In this document: positions 26,588-34,856 of the stretch, in pieces
How the letters are laid out: every line of letters starts with the position of its first letter
Position numbering within the stretch: position 1 is the stretch's first letter
From: HGM04593 sp045612305
Lineage (GTDB): Bacteria; Bacteroidota; Bacteroidia; Bacteroidales; Bacteroidaceae
Direction: 5' to 3'
DNA length: 64,000 nt
Assembly (NCBI GenBank): GCA_045612305.1
Contig: JAZKYU010000007.1
Location: forward strand, 1-64,000
The notes under the pieces: generated by a model
Databases searched by the model: none
What the model saw: the letters and a program-made list of their open reading frames with translations, nothing else
Told to the model about the DNA's origin: nothing
Translations under genes and position numbers: made by a program

Positions 26588-27664
26588 TTATTTGTTCAAC
26601 TCTGCTTTAACAGCCTCCATAATGCCGTCGCCGCGCAGGTCGCGCTTGAGTATTGTGCCGTCGGGGCCTATGAGCATAATCTGAGGTATGCCCTTGATGC
26701 CGTATAGCTCGGTTGCGTTTACATCGCGGGGAACAAAAATCTGAGCGTAGTCTACATTCTCGTTTTTCAGTGTTTCCAAGAATTTTTGCTCGTTGTCCCA
26801 CACGTTCACGCCGAGTACCTCGAATTTGTCGCCACCATACTCCTTGCTCACGGCAATGAGGTTGGGTATTTCGGCACGGCAGGGGCCACACCAACTTGCC
26901 CAAAAGTCTACAAGGATGTATTTGCCCTTGCCCACAAAGTCGGAGAGGGCAATCTCTTTACCGTCGATGCTCTTGCCTTTGAAGTCTACAAAGGGGCAGC
27001 CCTCTTTGGTGTTCTCGAGGTAGGTGAGCGACTTGCGCAACTCTTGTAGCTGCTTTATGTCGGCTGCGTACTTAACTACGGCTATGGCCGAGTCGAGTGC
27101 GGCGATGTCGGAGTATAGGTTGTGAGCAAGGTTTGATAGCATAAATGCACCAAAGATGTTCTCTTTGTTGTCGTCGATGCACTTGGTGTATATACTCTCC
27201 ATCTCGCTTTGCGCCTTTTGTGCGAAGGCTGTAATCTCCTCTTGTGTTTTTCCGCTGTCTATGAGCTGTTTGTACTCCTCTTGTGTCTTGCTCATATAGC
27301 TGTTCATAGAGTCCATAAAGTCGTTCTTCTTGTCGTTGGCGCCGCCGTGGTCGGTTACGGCTTTCGCGCTAGGGCCTGTTGCGGTGAAGTCTACAACAAT
27401 CTTTCTGCCGGGCTCCAAGAGTATAACGTTGTTGCGACGCTCTATCTGTGCACGAACAATTTGGGGCTTTTCTATCTCGCCTTTAAATGTGAAGGCGAGC
27501 CCTGTGATGGTGCAAGAGTCTATAGCCTCGTTTGTGTTAGAATCTATGAGATACGCGGTTTTTCCCTCTTGCTTTTCGTTGGCTATACCTTTTATGGTGT
27601 AGCTGTTGTTTTGGCAGGCGGCAAATGTGAGTGCTGCGAGTGCCAGAATAGATAATTTCTTCAT
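26588..27664 (-). CDS. TlpA-like thioredoxin-fold lipoprotein with DUF4369-type N-terminus
   Basis: The 358-residue envelope protein has a lipoprotein signal (LTFAAC, cysteine 17). Residues about 20-120 resemble DUF4369, a beta-rich domain found before thioredoxin domains in Bacteroidota. A helical linker follows, and the thioredoxin domain begins near residue 222, with the redox motif WCGPC at 258-262 and the cis-proline segment GIKGIPQIM near 325. It probably reduces or oxidises disulfides of periplasmic proteins; the partners are unknown. A minus-strand -7 element TAACTTCG lies at 27695-27702. The next genes upstream end 83 bp away. Confidence 0.88.
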   Translation of the reverse strand: MKKLSILALAALTFAACQNNSYTIKGIANEKQEGKTAYLIDSNTNEAIDSCTITGLAFTFKGEIEKPQIVRAQIERRNNVILLEPGRKIVVDFTATGPSAKAVTDHGGANDKKNDFMDSMNSYMSKTQEEYKQLIDSGKTQEEITAFAQKAQSEMESIYTKCIDDNKENIFGAFMLSNLAHNLYSDIAALDSAIAVVKYAADIKQLQELRKSLTYLENTKEGCPFVDFKGKSIDGKEIALSDFVGKGKYILVDFWASWCGPCRAEIPNLIAVSKEYGGDKFEVLGVNVWDNEQKFLETLKNENVDYAQIFVPRDVNATELYGIKGIPQIMLIGPDGTILKRDLRGDGIMEAVKAELNK

Positions 27665-27747
27665 TTTGTATATTGTTTTTTATGTTTTCTGTGGCGAAGT
27701 TATAAAATAAATTATAAAGGTGGTGGGCGTTATGCTTTTTTAAGACT

Positions 27748-28560
27748 TTATTCGAGGTTTATCTCTACGACGCCAAGGTAGCGCCCGTTTTTGTTCATCT
27801 GCTGCATAACAACCTCTTTGCCCTCTTTGTTTGTGGCCTTTACGCACTCTTCGAGGTATGTGTGCGAGTGTCCGCCGAGTATAATATTTATCCCGCTTGT
27901 GGCTGCGGCAAGGCGTGTTTCGTCGCACTCTTCGTTAGGCATCTCGTAGCCGAGGTGCGAGAGGCAGATAACAACCTCGCACCCTTCGTTGCGCAAAATA
28001 GTTGTATATTTGTTGGCTGTCTCTATGGGCGAGAGGGGTTTCACGCCGCCGAGGCAGTCTCTCGATACCAACCCTGTGGGGTTGGGGGCAAGGGCAAACA
28101 GGCCTATCTTTGTGCCCCCCTTCTCTATGATGGTGTAGGGTTGTATGATGCCCTCGCAGGGGGTGCCTGCAAAGTCGTAGTTGGAGCAGAGTATGGGGTA
28201 GTTGGCCTTTTGTGCTATGCGTGCAAGGTTTTCTATGCCAAAATCAAACTCGTGGTTGCCCACCGCGCCGGCGTTGTAGCCCATAGCGTTCATAAGTTCA
28301 ATCTCTACATCGCCTTTGAATGTGTTGTAGTAGAGCGAGCCTTGCGAAAAGTCGCCACAGTCGAAGAGTAGCACGTTTTCGGCTCCCTCTTTTTCTCTAA
28401 TCTCCTCTATGAGCAATGCGCGGTTTAGCACGCCTGCGTTGCCGTTCTTTTCGGGCTCTATGCAACTGTGCGTGTCGTTGGTGTGTAAAATTACAATCTT
28501 TTGCTGAGCTTGCACGCAGGTAGCTGCAAGCACTACTATGAGCAGTAATATTTTTTTCAT
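27748..28560 (-). CDS. 5'-nucleotidase-type metallophosphoesterase domain protein
   Basis: The 270-residue secreted protein has a signal peptide (MKKILLLIVVLAATCVQAQ). It is the N-terminal half of an UshA-type nucleotidase: metal ligands in ILHTNDTHS (26-32), then DCGDFSQG, GNHEFDFG and GGHSHTYL. The family dephosphorylates nucleotides or related metabolites in the periplasm. Here the substrate-binding C-terminal domain is a separate gene (28567-29325) 6 bp upstream, so the pair must act together. This split arrangement occurs in Bacteroidota. It is not truncated: both genes have their own signal sequence and start. Confidence 0.9.
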   Translation of the reverse strand: MKKILLLIVVLAATCVQAQQKIVILHTNDTHSCIEPEKNGNAGVLNRALLIEEIREKEGAENVLLFDCGDFSQGSLYYNTFKGDVEIELMNAMGYNAGAVGNHEFDFGIENLARIAQKANYPILCSNYDFAGTPCEGIIQPYTIIEKGGTKIGLFALAPNPTGLVSRDCLGGVKPLSPIETANKYTTILRNEGCEVVICLSHLGYEMPNEECDETRLAAATSGINIILGGHSHTYLEECVKATNKEGKEVVMQQMNKNGRYLGVVEINLE

Positions 28561-28566
28561 AATCGG

Positions 28567-29325
28567 TTACTGTTTTATTGTTATGCGTCCGTCGGTTGCC
28601 CCGCTTATAGATTTACCTTTTTTGTGCAGGGCCGATATGTGCTGTATCATAAGGTCGCGTAAAGAGATGTTGCCTTTTATTATAAGGTCGCGTCCCTCGC
28701 CAAGGGTGTATAGCTTGTCGTTGCCCTGCGAAAGATAGTCCGATGTGGCGATGCGATAATCCTTCTTGGGGTCGATACTCTTGCCGCCCACAGTTGCGCC
28801 GAGTAACTTGCCGTCTACGCTTATTGTGAGCCTTGCGCCGCTTATGGCCTCACCGCCCACCTTGGCTATATCTTTGAAGAGGCTGGTTAGCTGCTCTCCG
28901 TTAAGTGTGAGCAGGGCAAGGGTGTTCTCGAAGGGGAAAACGTTGTATATGTCGCCGTAGGTGATGTCTCCTTTTGTGATGTTGCTGCGCAGGCCGCCCT
29001 TGTTGGTTATGGCTATGTCTATCTTTTGCTCGCTGTGTTGCTGTGCGGTTTTCAGTAGCGCGTCGGCTGCGAAGTTCATAAGCGGGCTTTCGGGTGGGTA
29101 GGATGTGAGGTCTGTTGCCGCTGTGCCTATAACTGGGGCTTTTATACTGTCGATAGCCGAGCGGTACTTCTCTATGATGGCTCTAACCTCTTGCGCGCCG
29201 TCGGTTTTACTCGTGGCGGTAACTTTAATGTTGTACCCCTCGATGGAGGTTATCTTCCTGGGTGTGTTGCCGCAACCTTGAAACAAAAGAGCTGCTGCAA
29301 CTAAAAAAAATGTTGTGTATCTCAT
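28567..29325 (-). CDS. 5'-nucleotidase C-terminal domain lipoprotein
   Basis: The 252-residue lipoprotein (cysteine 18 in LFQGC) carries the 5'-nucleotidase C-terminal domain, which binds the nucleotide base. Family motifs are NFAADALL, ITNKGGLRSNI, GDITYGDIYNVFPFENTL, LTLNGEQL and YRIATSDYLSQGNDKL. It has no phosphoesterase domain. The catalytic half is the next gene downstream. Being lipidated, it may tether the soluble catalytic protein to the envelope, which is inference. A -7-like TAATTTTG lies at 29352-29359, with ATTG 20 bp upstream, in the divergent region shared with rplS. Confidence 0.9.
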   Translation of the reverse strand: MRYTTFFLVAAALLFQGCGNTPRKITSIEGYNIKVTATSKTDGAQEVRAIIEKYRSAIDSIKAPVIGTAATDLTSYPPESPLMNFAADALLKTAQQHSEQKIDIAITNKGGLRSNITKGDITYGDIYNVFPFENTLALLTLNGEQLTSLFKDIAKVGGEAISGARLTISVDGKLLGATVGGKSIDPKKDYRIATSDYLSQGNDKLYTLGEGRDLIIKGNISLRDLMIQHISALHKKGKSISGATDGRITIKQ

Positions 29326-29351
29326 CTTTTTCAGCTATGTGTAATTGTGCC

Positions 29352-29383
29352 CAAAATTAGCTCATAGCTTTTTAAAAAACAAT
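29352..29383 (-). promoter_or_regulatory. candidate promoter of the split 5'-nucleotidase operon
   Basis: On the minus strand it reads ATTG, a 20-bp spacer, then TAATTTTG (29359-29352). The -7 box fits the consensus and the -33 has one change. Confidence 0.5.
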
Positions 29384-29407
29384 TTAGTGCGAAAAAAAAG
29401 AGTAATA

Positions 29408-29439
29408 TTTGGCTTAATTGGGAAAAAGAGCTATCTTTG
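29408..29439 (+). promoter_or_regulatory. promoter of rplS
   Basis: TTTG (29408-29411), a spacer of exactly 20 bp, then TATCTTTG (29432-29439) is a full match to the Bacteroidota consensus. The leader to rplS is about 80 nt. Confidence 0.8.
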
Positions 29440-29525
29440 CGGTCGCTTTCGGCGTAATCGCTGCCAAGGAAGAGTAACTTGGTATGTTGCGTTGGAATGA
29501 TTGAACAATTTAAAAAACCAAAGTA

Positions 29526-29876
29526 ATGGATTTAATTAAAATTGCTAAAGAAGCATTTGCTACTGATGTAAAACGTGAGCTTAACTTTCACCCTGGTGAC
29601 ACTATCACAGTAGCTTACAAAATCATTGAGGGAACAAAAGAGCGTATCCAGTTGTATCGCGGTGTTGTTATCAAGATCTGTGGTCACGGTGCTGAGAAAC
29701 GTTTCACTGTACGCAAGATGTCAGGTACTATCGGCGTAGAGCGTATCTTCCCTTTGAACTCGCCCTCTATCGACAGCATCACTGTTAATAAGTATGGTCG
29801 TGTTCGCCGTGCTAAACTTTACTACTTGCGTGCTCTCACAGGTAAGAAAGCTCGTATTAAGGAGATTAAAGCGTAA
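29526..29876 (+). CDS. rplS: 50S ribosomal protein L19
   Basis: The 116-residue protein of the large subunit lies at the interface with the small subunit. Its motifs are FHPGDTITVAYKIIEG, RIQLYRGVVIKICGHG, RFTVRKMSGTIGVERIFPLNSPSIDSITV and RRAKLYYLRALTGKKARIKEI. The length matches the family. The gene is transcribed alone, from a consensus promoter at 29408, and ends in a strong hairpin shared with the DUF2007 gene. It is not next to the usual trmD partner here. Codon use is that of a highly expressed gene. Confidence 0.98.
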   Translation: MDLIKIAKEAFATDVKRELNFHPGDTITVAYKIIEGTKERIQLYRGVVIKICGHGAEKRFTVRKMSGTIGVERIFPLNSPSIDSITVNKYGRVRRAKLYYLRALTGKKARIKEIKA

Positions 29877-29900
29877 GCAAAATCAACAAGCTTTTACAAT

Positions 29901-29936
29901 AAAAAACGCAACCCTTAAGGTTGCGTTTTTTATTGT
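29901..29936. terminator. bidirectional terminator between rplS and DUF2007 gene
   Basis: AAAAAACGCAACC pairs with GGTTGCGTTTTTT around CTTAA (29901-29931). A-run and T-run flanks let it end both the plus-strand rplS and the minus-strand gene that stops at 29939. Confidence 0.85.
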
Positions 29937-29938
29937 TT

Positions 29939-30190
29939 TTAGTTGTATGGTGCCGAGGATACACACTCTTTTCTCAGCACGTTGGCGGCGCTCTCTTTGT
30001 CGCTTTCGTCGACAAGTACCCACACCTCGCCTCCCAGCGTGGCATAGGGTGATGTTACGGCCGACATCGTTTCGTTGCGCAGCACGCACGCTATGTTGTT
30101 GTCCTCGAGCAAGCCTTGCACAAGTTGTGCTTGCCACAAATTACCACCAAATATCTTCACCAAACGGTGCTTGTCTCTCTTGCCTGCCAT
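29939..30190 (-). CDS. DUF2007 domain protein (putative signal-transducing protein)
   Basis: The 83-residue soluble protein has the DUF2007 pattern: LVKIFGGNLWQAQLVQGLLEDNNIACVLRNE, then GGEVWVLVDESDKESAANVLR. Family members resemble small PII-like or ferredoxin-fold domains, and the function is unknown. It is convergent with rplS and shares its terminator. It begins with a clear ATG at 30190. The 227-bp region upstream also holds promoters for the divergent frr. Confidence 0.8.
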   Translation of the reverse strand: MAGKRDKHRLVKIFGGNLWQAQLVQGLLEDNNIACVLRNETMSAVTSPYATLGGEVWVLVDESDKESAANVLRKECVSSAPYN

Positions 30191-30267
30191 AATTAACTCC
30201 TTCCTTTTATTATTTAAAACAACTCTTGTGTGGGGTTGTTTCGTGGTTTTATCACAATGAATATTAG

Positions 30268-30289
30268 AAGTTGTTTAAATTTATCTTTG
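30268..30289 (+). promoter_or_regulatory. -7 element with the AAGTTGTTTAAATTT motif upstream of frr
   Basis: AAGTTGTTTAAATTT (30268-30282) runs directly into TATCTTTG (30282-30289), sharing one base. The same 15-mer occurs at 17238-17252. No TTTG is at standard spacing. A second -7-like TATCTTCG lies at 30370-30377, about 40 bp before frr. Confidence 0.45.
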
Positions 30290-30417
30290 CACGTTCACAA
30301 ATATAATCTCTTTTTCTGTTTGGTGCTGAAAATGTGGCGTGCAAAGAGTGAAAATTCACAAAATAGTGCTATCTTCGCACATTATCAGAAAGAAACTTAA
30401 TAATTAAAAAGATATTT

Positions 30418-30978
30418 ATGTTAGACGTAAAAACTTGCTTGAGTGAGATAGAGGAGATGATGGAGATGACCATTATGCACCTCGAAGAGGAGTATTCACA
30501 CATACGCGCCGGTAAGGCCAACGTGCACCTTCTCGATTGTGTTCGCGTGAGCTCTTATGGCTCGGAGATGCCCCTTAACAACGTGGCAACTATCACCACC
30601 CCCGACATGCGTACCATCGCAATTAAACCTTGGGATAAAAATATGATAGCTCCCATAGAGAAGGCCATCATCGACTCGCCCGTGGGTATTATGCCGGCAA
30701 ATAACGGCGAGGTTATTATTATAGCTATACCTCCCTTGACCGGTGAGCGTCGTAAAGAGCTTGTTAAACAGTGTGCTCACGAGCTTGAGACTGCAAAGAT
30801 AAGCATCCGCAACGCGCGTCGCGACGGTATCGACACTATGAAAAAGTCGGTTAAAGACGGCACCCCCGAGGATGTTGCAAAGGACGGCGAGGAGAAGTTG
30901 CAGAAAATCCACGACAAGTACATCAAACGTGCCGAGGAGATTTTTGCAGCTAAAGAGAAAGAGATTCTTACCGTATAA
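30418..30978 (+). CDS. frr: ribosome recycling factor
   Basis: The 186-residue protein splits post-termination ribosomes together with EF-G. It has the two-domain signature: AGKANVHLLDCVRVSSYG, NNVATITTPDMRTIAIKPWDK, PLTGERRKELVKQC, and the long helical C-terminus with RRDGIDTMKKSVKDGTPEDVAKDGEEKLQKIHDKYI. The length is normal. It is followed 9 bp later by rsgA, so the two ribosome-linked genes probably share an mRNA. One or two -7-like boxes lie in the 140 bp upstream. Confidence 0.98.
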   Translation: MLDVKTCLSEIEEMMEMTIMHLEEEYSHIRAGKANVHLLDCVRVSSYGSEMPLNNVATITTPDMRTIAIKPWDKNMIAPIEKAIIDSPVGIMPANNGEVIIIAIPPLTGERRKELVKQCAHELETAKISIRNARRDGIDTMKKSVKDGTPEDVAKDGEEKLQKIHDKYIKRAEEIFAAKEKEILTV

Positions 30979-30987
30979 AAGAGAAGG

Positions 30988-31920
30988 GTGCAGGGCGTTG
31001 TTGTAAAAAGTTCGGGCAGTGTGTATGCCGTGCGTGCAGCCGACGGCACAATAGTCGATTGCAGGGTAAAGGGAAATTTTCGCCTTAAAGGGATAAAAAG
31101 TACCAACCCCGTTGCAGTGGGCGACTATGTTGTGTTCGATGTTCGCGACGACGGTACAGCTTACATCGTGGAGATTGTGGAGCGCAAAAATTATATTGTG
31201 CGCAAGGCCTCAAACCTCTCGAAGCAGTCGCATATACTTGCTGCCAACCTCGACCTCTGTTTCTTGGTTGTTACCATAAGCCACCCTGCAACTTCCACCA
31301 CCTTCATCGACCGCTTTTTGGCTTCGGCCGAGGCCTATCGTGTGCCGGTTGTAATAGTCTTCAATAAAGCCGACCTATACACCCCCGACGAGGTCGATGA
31401 ACTTAAATACCTCTGTGCTCTTTACGAGAGTATAGGCTATAAATGCCTTGTTACAAGTGCTGAGAAGGGCGAGGGTATAGATGCCCTGCGAGAGGCTATG
31501 CGTGGCAAGGTGTCGTTGCTCGCGGGTAACTCGGGCGTGGGAAAATCGAGTTTGGTGAACGCTGTAGCACCGCAGCTTGCAGCGAAGGTGGGTGAAATTT
31601 CGAAGATACACGACACGGGTATGCACACCACAACATACACCGAGATGTTCGAGTTTATGCCCGACAGCTACATCGTGGACACTCCTGGCGTTAAAGGTTT
31701 TGGCTCCTATGCGATGGAAGCCGAGGAGATACCACACTATTTTGTGGAGTTTTTCGAGCTTTCAAAAGATTGCAAATATGGAAACTGCACCCATACACAC
31801 GAGCCCGGTTGTGCGGTGCTTGCCGCCCTCGAAAGAGGCGAGATAGCCCCATCGCGCTACCAGTCTTACTTGAGTATGCTCGAAGACGAAGAGGAGGGTA
31901 AATATCGTTCGGCCGAGTAG
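30988..31920 (+). CDS. rsgA: ribosome small-subunit-dependent GTPase A
   Basis: The 310-residue circularly permuted GTPase helps mature the 30S subunit. An N-terminal OB-fold (about residues 1-70) is followed by the G4 motif FNKADLY, then G1 GNSGVGKSS and G3 DTPGVKGF in permuted order. The C-terminal zinc motif is CKYGNCTHTHEPGC. The start is GTG at 30988, just after GAGAAG; no ATG fits upstream in frame, so this non-ATG start is preferred. It lies 9 bp after frr, giving a translation-related pair, and ends before a bidirectional terminator. Confidence 0.96.
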   Translation: MQGVVVKSSGSVYAVRAADGTIVDCRVKGNFRLKGIKSTNPVAVGDYVVFDVRDDGTAYIVEIVERKNYIVRKASNLSKQSHILAANLDLCFLVVTISHPATSTTFIDRFLASAEAYRVPVVIVFNKADLYTPDEVDELKYLCALYESIGYKCLVTSAEKGEGIDALREAMRGKVSLLAGNSGVGKSSLVNAVAPQLAAKVGEISKIHDTGMHTTTYTEMFEFMPDSYIVDTPGVKGFGSYAMEAEEIPHYFVEFFELSKDCKYGNCTHTHEPGCAVLAALERGEIAPSRYQSYLSMLEDEEEGKYRSAE

Positions 31921-31976
31921 AAAACCGTGCCGGTTGTGGATAAATTCAAAAAGTAGATTACATTATAGTATATAGC

Positions 31977-32010
31977 AAAAAGGCGGCCCTTTACGGGGCC
32001 GCCTTTTTGT
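31977..32010. terminator. bidirectional terminator between rsgA and asd
   Basis: AAAAAGGCGGCCC pairs with GGGCCGCCTTTTT around a short loop (31977-32008). It serves both the plus-strand rsgA and the minus-strand asd, which stops at 32029. Confidence 0.87.
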
Positions 32011-32028
32011 TTATGTTAAAAATCTCTT

Positions 32029-33033
32029 TTATTGAGGATTCTTTATAAGGAACTCTGCAATTTGCACAGCGTTGAGGGCTGCACCTTTCTTAATCTGGTC
32101 GCCCACAATCCACATAATAATACCGTTGGGGTTTGTGAGGTCCTTGCGTATGCGGCCTGCATACACGGGGTCGCTGCCAGCGAGGAAGAGGGGCATAGGG
32201 TACTCCTTTTTCTCGGGGTTGTCCATGAGCACAAGGCCTTCGCCCTCGGCTACAGCTTTCTGCACCTGCTCCACAGTAAGGGGCTCCTCGGTCTCTATCC
32301 ACAAGGTCTGTGAGTGAGAGCGCAACGCGGGCACACGCACGCACTGTGCACTTACCTGTATGTCGCTGTGCATAATTTTGCGTGTCTCGTTGTACATTTT
32401 CATCTCCTCTTTGGTGTAACCGTTGTCGGTAAACACGTCAATCTGGGGTATTACGTTGAAGGCAAGCTGGTAAGCAAACTTCTCTACTGTGGGCTCCTCG
32501 CCAGCAAGCACCTGACGATACTGCTCGTAGAGCTCGGCCATAGCTGCTGCGCCGGCGCCGCTTGCTGCCTGGTATGTTGAAGAGTGTACACGCTTGATGT
32601 GTGATAGGTTTTCAATAGCTTTGAGCGCTACAACCATCTGTATGGTGGTGCAGTTGGGGTTGGCTATGATACCGCGGGGGCGGTTGTATGCGTCGGTGGG
32701 GTTTACCTCGGGTACCACGAGGGGTACATCCTCGTCCATGCGGAAAGCACTTGAGTTGTCAATCATCACACAGCCGTGCTTTGTGATGGTCTCGGCAAAC
32801 TCTTTAGACACGCTACCACCGGCCGATACAAAAGCATAGTCAACGCCTTTAAAGTCGTCGTTGTGCTGGAGCTCTTTTACCGTGTAGTCCACACCTTTGA
32901 AGTTATAAACTTGGCCGGCGCTACGTGCCGAGCCAAACAATACCAACTCATCGAAAGGGAAATTTCTCTCTTCGAGCACGCGCAAGAACTCTTGTCCCAC
33001 TGCGCCGCTTACGCCTACAATAGCAATTTTCAT
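32029..33033 (-). CDS. asd: aspartate-semialdehyde dehydrogenase
   Basis: The 334-residue NADPH enzyme makes aspartate-4-semialdehyde for lysine, methionine, threonine and peptidoglycan precursors. The N-terminal nucleotide site is VGVSGAVGQEFLRVL (7-21). The catalytic cysteine is C128 in NPNCTTIQM. The phosphate-binding histidine region is LRSHSQTLWIE. I start at the ATG at 33033; the longer frame reads through the promoter. The upstream region has a consensus -7 box at 33110-33117 and a duplicated 36-bp block. The terminator is shared with rsgA. Confidence 0.95.
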   Translation of the reverse strand: MKIAIVGVSGAVGQEFLRVLEERNFPFDELVLFGSARSAGQVYNFKGVDYTVKELQHNDDFKGVDYAFVSAGGSVSKEFAETITKHGCVMIDNSSAFRMDEDVPLVVPEVNPTDAYNRPRGIIANPNCTTIQMVVALKAIENLSHIKRVHSSTYQAASGAGAAAMAELYEQYRQVLAGEEPTVEKFAYQLAFNVIPQIDVFTDNGYTKEEMKMYNETRKIMHSDIQVSAQCVRVPALRSHSQTLWIETEEPLTVEQVQKAVAEGEGLVLMDNPEKKEYPMPLFLAGSDPVYAGRIRKDLTNPNGIIMWIVGDQIKKGAALNAVQIAEFLIKNPQ

Positions 33034-33109
33034 ATCTTTTTGTTTTTTTATTCGTTGTTTGTGAGTTATTTGTATGTTGCTCACGGGATGCCCGCTCGCA
33101 ATTTGGCTG

Positions 33110-33142
33110 CAAAGATAGTGACAAACGAGCGAAAAAATCAAG
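33110..33142 (-). promoter_or_regulatory. promoter of asd
   Basis: On the minus strand it reads CTTG (33142-33139), a 21-bp spacer, then TATCTTTG (33117-33110). The -7 box is a perfect match, while the -33 is one base off. The -33 lies inside the first copy of the duplicated block. Confidence 0.6.
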
Positions 33143-33242
33143 CCTGATTGATTATTTTCACCGCGAGTGCCGTATATTTTCGAGGTTTACCTCAAATATT
33201 TCAACGAAACGAGCGAAAAAATCAAGCCTGGTTGGTTATTTT
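33123..33242 (-). repeat. 36-bp direct repeat (two copies) upstream of asd
   Basis: The blocks 33123-33158 and 33207-33242 differ at two positions only (147 and 151 in the first). Both begin AAACGAGCGAAAAAATCAAG. Each contains an AATCAA...TTGATT or TTGGTT inverted repeat, where the change keeps a G-T wobble. The sequence just before each copy is also alike: CAAAGATA at 33110 and CAAATATT at 33193. So the -7 element may have been copied along with the block. The second copy ends next to the stop codon of the permease gene. Confidence 0.75.
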
Positions 33243-33243
33243 T

Positions 33244-34536
33244 CTATATAAATATGAACTTTAAAATGAAGAGCACTGCAAGTATGTACATTATAGGTGT
33301 TATCTTCTTGAAGTTACCGCATATAATATTCATCACTACAAATGTAATCATACCAAGGAGAATGCCGTTTGAGATAGAGTAGGTCAACGGCATAGCTATG
33401 AAGCATACAAACGCCGGTATAGACTCGGAAAAGTCGTCAAACTCAATCTTTGTAATAGACTCCATCATCATAAGACCTACAATAATGAGCGCAGGAGCTG
33501 TTGCGGCTGCGGGTATTGAAAGGAACAAGGGAGAGAAGAACAAAGATGCTACAAAGCAACCGGCTACAACCAACGCTGTGAGGCCCGAACGACCTCCTTG
33601 TGCAACGCCTGCAGCGCTCTCTACATAGGTTGTTGTGGTCGATGTTCCAAGAGCAGAGCCTATAGTTGTTGCTATGGCGTCGGCCATAAAAGCATGTTTT
33701 ATGCGGTATATGTTACCGTTGCTGTCTATCATATTTGCCTTTGTGCACACACCTACAAGTGTGCCCACAGTGTCGAACATATCGATGAACAAGAAGGTGA
33801 AGACGATGGCAAGCATGTCGAGGGTAAAGATGTTTTCGAACTGAAACTGACAGAATATAGGCTCGATAGATTCGGGGTGCGATAAAATGCCTTTAAACTC
33901 TGTAACACCCATAGGTATACCGATGAGCATGGTGGTGATTATACCTGCAAGTATGGCGCCGGGCACTTTTTTTATGTATAAAATACCTGTAACAACAATT
34001 CCTATTAAAGAAAGCAGAGCCGACCCCGAAGTTATATCTCCCAACGCAACAAGTGTGGCTTCGTCGTTCACAACAACTCCTGCGCTGCTCAAGCCTACAA
34101 AGGCGATAAAGAGACCTATACCTGCACCTATGGCGTTGCGTAGGCTGGCGGGTATAGCGTTTACTATAGCTTCGCGCACATTTGTCAGGGTGAGGACAAT
34201 AAATATAAGTCCCTCAATGAGCACGGCAGTAAGTGCAAACTGCCAAGAGTAACCCATGCCCAAGCAGACGCTATAGACGAAAAAGGCGTTTAGGCCCATA
34301 CCCGGAGCAAGCGCAAAGGGGAGCTTGCCTATAAAAGCCATTGCAAGACAGCCTATAATACCCGCTACAGCGGTAGAGGTAAACACAGCGCCGCCCGGCA
34401 TACCATCGAGTTGGCTGAAGATTGTGGGGTTTACTGCGAGAATGTACGACATTGTGAGGAAGGTCGTGATACCTGCAACAACCTCTTTTTTTATGGTTGT
34501 TTTTGCGGGGTCAAATCCAAATAATCTGTTAAGCAT
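33244..34536 (-). CDS. NCS2 family purine permease (AzgA-like)
   Basis: The 430-residue membrane protein has about 12 hydrophobic segments and AzgA/guanine-hypoxanthine permease signatures: EVVAGITTFLTMSYI near the start, ALAPGMGLNAFF, and LFIDMFDTVGTLVGV with the substrate-binding residues. GSALGTSTTTTYVESAAGVAQGGRSG follows. It most likely imports guanine, hypoxanthine or adenine with protons; uracil is less likely on these motifs. It is upstream of asd on the same strand, but asd has its own promoter, so they need not form one unit. A truncated MATE gene precedes it by 42 bp. Confidence 0.9.
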   Translation of the reverse strand: MLNRLFGFDPAKTTIKKEVVAGITTFLTMSYILAVNPTIFSQLDGMPGGAVFTSTAVAGIIGCLAMAFIGKLPFALAPGMGLNAFFVYSVCLGMGYSWQFALTAVLIEGLIFIVLTLTNVREAIVNAIPASLRNAIGAGIGLFIAFVGLSSAGVVVNDEATLVALGDITSGSALLSLIGIVVTGILYIKKVPGAILAGIITTMLIGIPMGVTEFKGILSHPESIEPIFCQFQFENIFTLDMLAIVFTFLFIDMFDTVGTLVGVCTKANMIDSNGNIYRIKHAFMADAIATTIGSALGTSTTTTYVESAAGVAQGGRSGLTALVVAGCFVASLFFSPLFLSIPAAATAPALIIVGLMMMESITKIEFDDFSESIPAFVCFIAMPLTYSISNGILLGMITFVVMNIICGNFKKITPIMYILAVLFILKFIFI

Positions 34537-34578
34537 TTTATTTTTGGTTTTGTTGGTTTTATTCGTCGTTTGGGGCTG

Positions 34579-34856
34579 TTACCTCATTTTGTTGCGTGCT
34601 CTCATAGCCAGTAACAAAACAGAGAAAACAAAGCCGATGGGGTAGGCGAGCCCAGCCCCAAGTATATAGTAAAGCTCACGGTGGAGATAGCAATTACAAT
34701 CTGGTGCGCAGCAAGCTCCAAGCTGCCCAGCCACCCCACCATTATGGTGTCGGCCAAGCCTGTGATAATACTCCCAAGTTGCCCTATGATGATAGGGATT
34801 GCTAGTCGCAACAGCGATTTATTGTTTTTGCCGTATCTGCTTGTTAGCGTTATCAT
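34579..34856 (-). pseudogene. MATE-family transporter reduced by a large internal deletion
   Basis: The first about 70 residues match the N-terminus of a MATE efflux transporter (LLRLAIPIIIGQLGSIITGLADTIMVG and LAAHQIVIAISTVSFTIY). The frame then runs off into unrelated residues and stops at 34602. In the next frame the DNA reads LAYPIGFVFSVLLLAMRARNKMR and stops at 34579, which looks like the last transmembrane end of a MATE protein. The whole middle, some 350 residues, is missing. The change-over lies near 34648-34662 within GC-rich TTGGGGCTGGG. A remnant promoter (TAACTTTG, 34877-34884) is present. The locus is probably non-functional. Confidence 0.75.
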
